Part shown: positions 62,393 to 64,000 of the stretch, piece by piece
Position numbering within the stretch: position 1 is the stretch's first letter
How the letters are laid out: each line of letters begins with the position of its first letter
From: Paenirhodobacter populi
GTDB lineage: Bacteria; Pseudomonadota; Alphaproteobacteria; Rhodobacterales; Rhodobacteraceae
Length of the DNA stretch: 64,000 nt
Assembly (NCBI RefSeq): GCF_004022215.1
Contig: NZ_SAUZ01000005.1
Location: 1-64,000 of the forward strand
Direction of reading: 5' to 3'
Program-made: the position numbers and the translations under genes
Notes under the pieces: generated by a model
Databases searched by the model: none
Seen by the model: only the letters and a program-made list of their open reading frames with translations
What the model was told of the DNA's origin: nothing

Positions 62393-62845
62393 TCAGGCGC
62401 CGATGACGCTTTCGCGGGTGGAGCCCGAGCGCAGCATGTCGTCCAGCGTGAGCGAGTCGATCAGCACCAGATAGGACCAGAACACCTCGGCAAAGACCTT
62501 GCGGATGCGGCAGGTCGCCTCGTCGGTGCAATCCTCGCAGCGCTGATAGGCGGAGCGCGACAGGCAGGGCAGGGGTGCGATCGGCCCGTCGATCCGGCGC
62601 AGCAGCTCCGAGATGGAAATCTCGGACGGCTTCTTGAGCAGGTTGTAGCCGCCCGAGCGCCCGCGGCTTGATGTGATCACGCCAAGCTTGCGGATATCCA
62701 GCAGGATATGTTCGAGGAACCTTTTCGGCGTGCCGGAACGACGGGCGATCTCTTCGATCGTCAGCGCCTGCGGTTCCTCTCGCGCGGCCTCGTCGGCCAG
62801 CACCAGAAGGGCCTTGAGCGCGTATTTCATCTTCTGCGTGATCAT
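62393..62845 (-). CDS. Rrf2-family transcriptional regulator with a cysteine cluster
   Basis: A 150-residue Rrf2 protein. The winged helix contains KYALKALLVLADEA and EEIARRSGTPKRFLEHILLDIR; RGRSGGY is the wing. Cysteines at 94, 103, 106 and 112 (CLSRSAYQRCEDCTDEATC) could hold an Fe-S cluster, unlike CymR-type members without cysteines. It is the first gene ahead of the sulfate operon on the same strand, with about 190 nt between, and is the likely sulfur- or redox-responsive controller. Direct targets are inferred from position. Confidence 0.88.
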   Translation of the reverse strand: MITQKMKYALKALLVLADEAAREEPQALTIEEIARRSGTPKRFLEHILLDIRKLGVITSSRGRSGGYNLLKKPSEISISELLRRIDGPIAPLPCLSRSAYQRCEDCTDEATCRIRKVFAEVFWSYLVLIDSLTLDDMLRSGSTRESVIGA

Positions 62846-63058
62846 GGGTCAGACTTACGGGGGGAAAATGATGGAATCAATGGGGCGGCGGCGGTCTGTC
62901 CCGCATCCGGTCTCGGGCGCGGGCGGGCGTCTTCGGCAAAAAGTTACGTGTCGTCAGGGCAATGCGCGGATTTCGACCTTAACACGACAAAGACGGTAGA
63001 CAAAAAGATTTTTTGCGGCAGTCTTAGGGCGCCGACCGGCATCAAGGAGGATCCAGAG

Positions 63059-63532
63059 GTGGCGGAACTAGATTTGATCGATCGCAAGATCGTGTCCGAA
63101 CTGATGCGCGACGCCACGCAACCCGTCGCGCAGATCGCGGATCGCGTGGGATTGTCGCAGACACCCTGCTGGAAACGCATCCAGAAACTGGAGGCTGCGG
63201 GGGTGCTGATCCGACGGGTGGCGATCGCCGATCCGGGCAAGCTCGGCTTCGACCTGACCGTCTTCGTCGAGATCGAGGCGCCCGACCATTCCGCGGAATG
63301 GCGCGATTCCTTCGCCAAGGCCGTCGCCAGCATCCCCGAGGTGATGGAGGTCTACCGCATGGCCGGCGAGATGGACTACCTGCTGCGCGTCTCGGTGCCC
63401 GACATGCCGGCCTATGACCTGCTCTACCGCAAGCTGACCGACGCGGTGGCGATCAAGAACGTCACCTCGCATTTCTCGATGGAGCGGATGAAGTTCACCA
63501 CCGCCTATCCGGTAGATACGCGCAACTGGTGA
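63059..63532 (+). CDS. Lrp/AsnC-family transcriptional regulator
   Basis: A 157-residue protein; start is GTG 63059 with AAGGAGG 8 nt upstream. The N-terminal helix-turn-helix reads VAQIADRVGLSQTPCWKRIQKLEAAG, then a RAM domain (GFDLTVFVEIEAPDHSAEWRD, MAGEMDYLLRVSVPDMPAYD). This is the usual Lrp/AsnC size and order. It likely senses an amino acid or related ligand. It is divergent from the Rrf2 gene with about 210 nt between start codons, and the next gene downstream on the same strand is an alpha/beta hydrolase. Confidence 0.92.
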   Translation: MAELDLIDRKIVSELMRDATQPVAQIADRVGLSQTPCWKRIQKLEAAGVLIRRVAIADPGKLGFDLTVFVEIEAPDHSAEWRDSFAKAVASIPEVMEVYRMAGEMDYLLRVSVPDMPAYDLLYRKLTDAVAIKNVTSHFSMERMKFTTAYPVDTRNW

Positions 63533-63649
63533 GGGGCGGAAAAGAGAAGGGATTTTTCCTCCGGCCCCCGGTCTTTGGAAACATAATCACGATGAATGCG
63601 GTAGATTTTGTTTCATCGGATTTCACCTCTCGAACGGAAGGAACATGAC

Positions 63650-64000
63650 ATGGCCCGCACCCTGCTTGTTGCCGGACTGGATGGCTCGCCCGCGCCGCAC
63701 TGGCAGCACTGGTGGGCGATGACGGATCCCACCGCCCTGCCGGTCGAGTTGAGCACGCCGCATCGTCCGGTCCGGGCGTTGTGGGAAACCGAACTGGCCG
63801 GGATGATCCTGCAGCATCCGGATTCGGTGCTGGTGGGGCACAGCCTCGGCGCGATCCTGATCGCGCGGGTGCTGACCAACTGGCCGCAGCTGCGGGTCCG
63901 GGCGGCGCTGCTGGTGGCGCCGGCCGAGACGCGCGGCAACGACCGGATCGGGCATTTCGGCCCGGTGCCGGAAACCCCGCTGCCGGTCCCCGCGACGGTG
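63650..64000 (+). CDS. Alpha/beta hydrolase, RBBP9/YdeN family, 5' part
   Basis: 117 residues to the right edge; the gene continues beyond. ATG 63650 has GGAAGGAAC upstream. The protein begins ARTLLVAGLDGSPAPHWQHW and has the nucleophile elbow GHSLG at about residue 64, then ILIARVL and ALLVAPAE. This is the small RBBP9/YdeN serine hydrolase family. The Asp and His of the triad are not in the window. It may be regulated by the Lrp/AsnC protein upstream. Confidence 0.88.
   Translation, partial: MARTLLVAGLDGSPAPHWQHWWAMTDPTALPVELSTPHRPVRALWETELAGMILQHPDSVLVGHSLGAILIARVLTNWPQLRVRAALLVAPAETRGNDRIGHFGPVPETPLPVPATV

Overview
The window looks like chromosomal DNA of a high-GC alphaproteobacterium, most probably a member of the Rhodobacterales (Rhodobacteraceae/Paracoccaceae). 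The pointers are the imuA-imuB-dnaE2 mutagenesis cassette with an alphaproteobacterial GTTC-N7-GTTC LexA box, the fused PhaAB-type cation/proton antiporter, bioMNY, the nikKMLQO nickel transporter, and a small-exported-protein family typical of this order. Genus cannot be decided from the sequence alone.

Layout. 1-346 is the C-terminus of ETF-ubiquinone oxidoreductase. 347-1360 is a gene-poor stretch with a cytochrome c remnant, followed by an FAD-dependent oxidoreductase (minus). 3418-17534 is a large plus-strand sulfur-scavenging island. It holds an SfnB/DszC-like acyl-CoA-dehydrogenase-fold protein, two LLM flavin monooxygenases, two complete sulfonate/taurine-type ABC importers, and an AprA/AprB-like flavoprotein-ferredoxin pair with a cupin and a rhodanese. 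A YcnI plus CopC-CopD copper pair interrupts it. 17612-17990 is a CRISPR-like interspersed tandem repeat with no cas genes. 18248-26103 holds a DMT exporter, the SOS mutasome operon and a GT-C-type membrane protein. 26317-33034 holds rpmB, a sirtuin, an LMW phosphatase, a small HMA protein, the biotin ECF transporter and lepA. 33035-36393 holds a MITE-like element, an unlisted entericidin-like lipoprotein, an aldose-epimerase-family gene and ilvD. 36620-40549 is a nickel module (nikKMLQO and divergent nikR sharing a GTATGA-N16-TCATAC operator). 40546-44128 holds a frameshifted phosphatase and a Zn/Cd/Pb-type P-ATPase with a divergent MerR regulator. 44133-50121 is the Pha/Mrp antiporter, 50383-54704 an RND efflux pump, 54912-58367 a choline-sulfate module, and 58378-62845 a sulfate ABC importer operon with an Rrf2-family regulator and a possible Cys/Met leader peptide. 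An Lrp/AsnC regulator and a partial alpha/beta hydrolase close the window.

Together the genes form a sulfur-acquisition landscape (sulfonates, choline sulfate, sulfate) mixed with metal homeostasis (Cu, Ni, Zn/Cd/Pb). A two-hairpin repeat with a compensatorily varying second stem occurs seven times, usually just downstream of a gene and in the direction of its transcription. The most unusual observations are: the nickel regulator that lacks all four canonical Ni ligands while its operator matches the E. coli half-site pattern; the seven-copy structured repeat; the AprAB-like/cupin/rhodanese module; the CRISPR-like repeat; and the small Cys/Met-containing reading frame ahead of the sulfate operon. 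No tRNA or rRNA gene was recognised.
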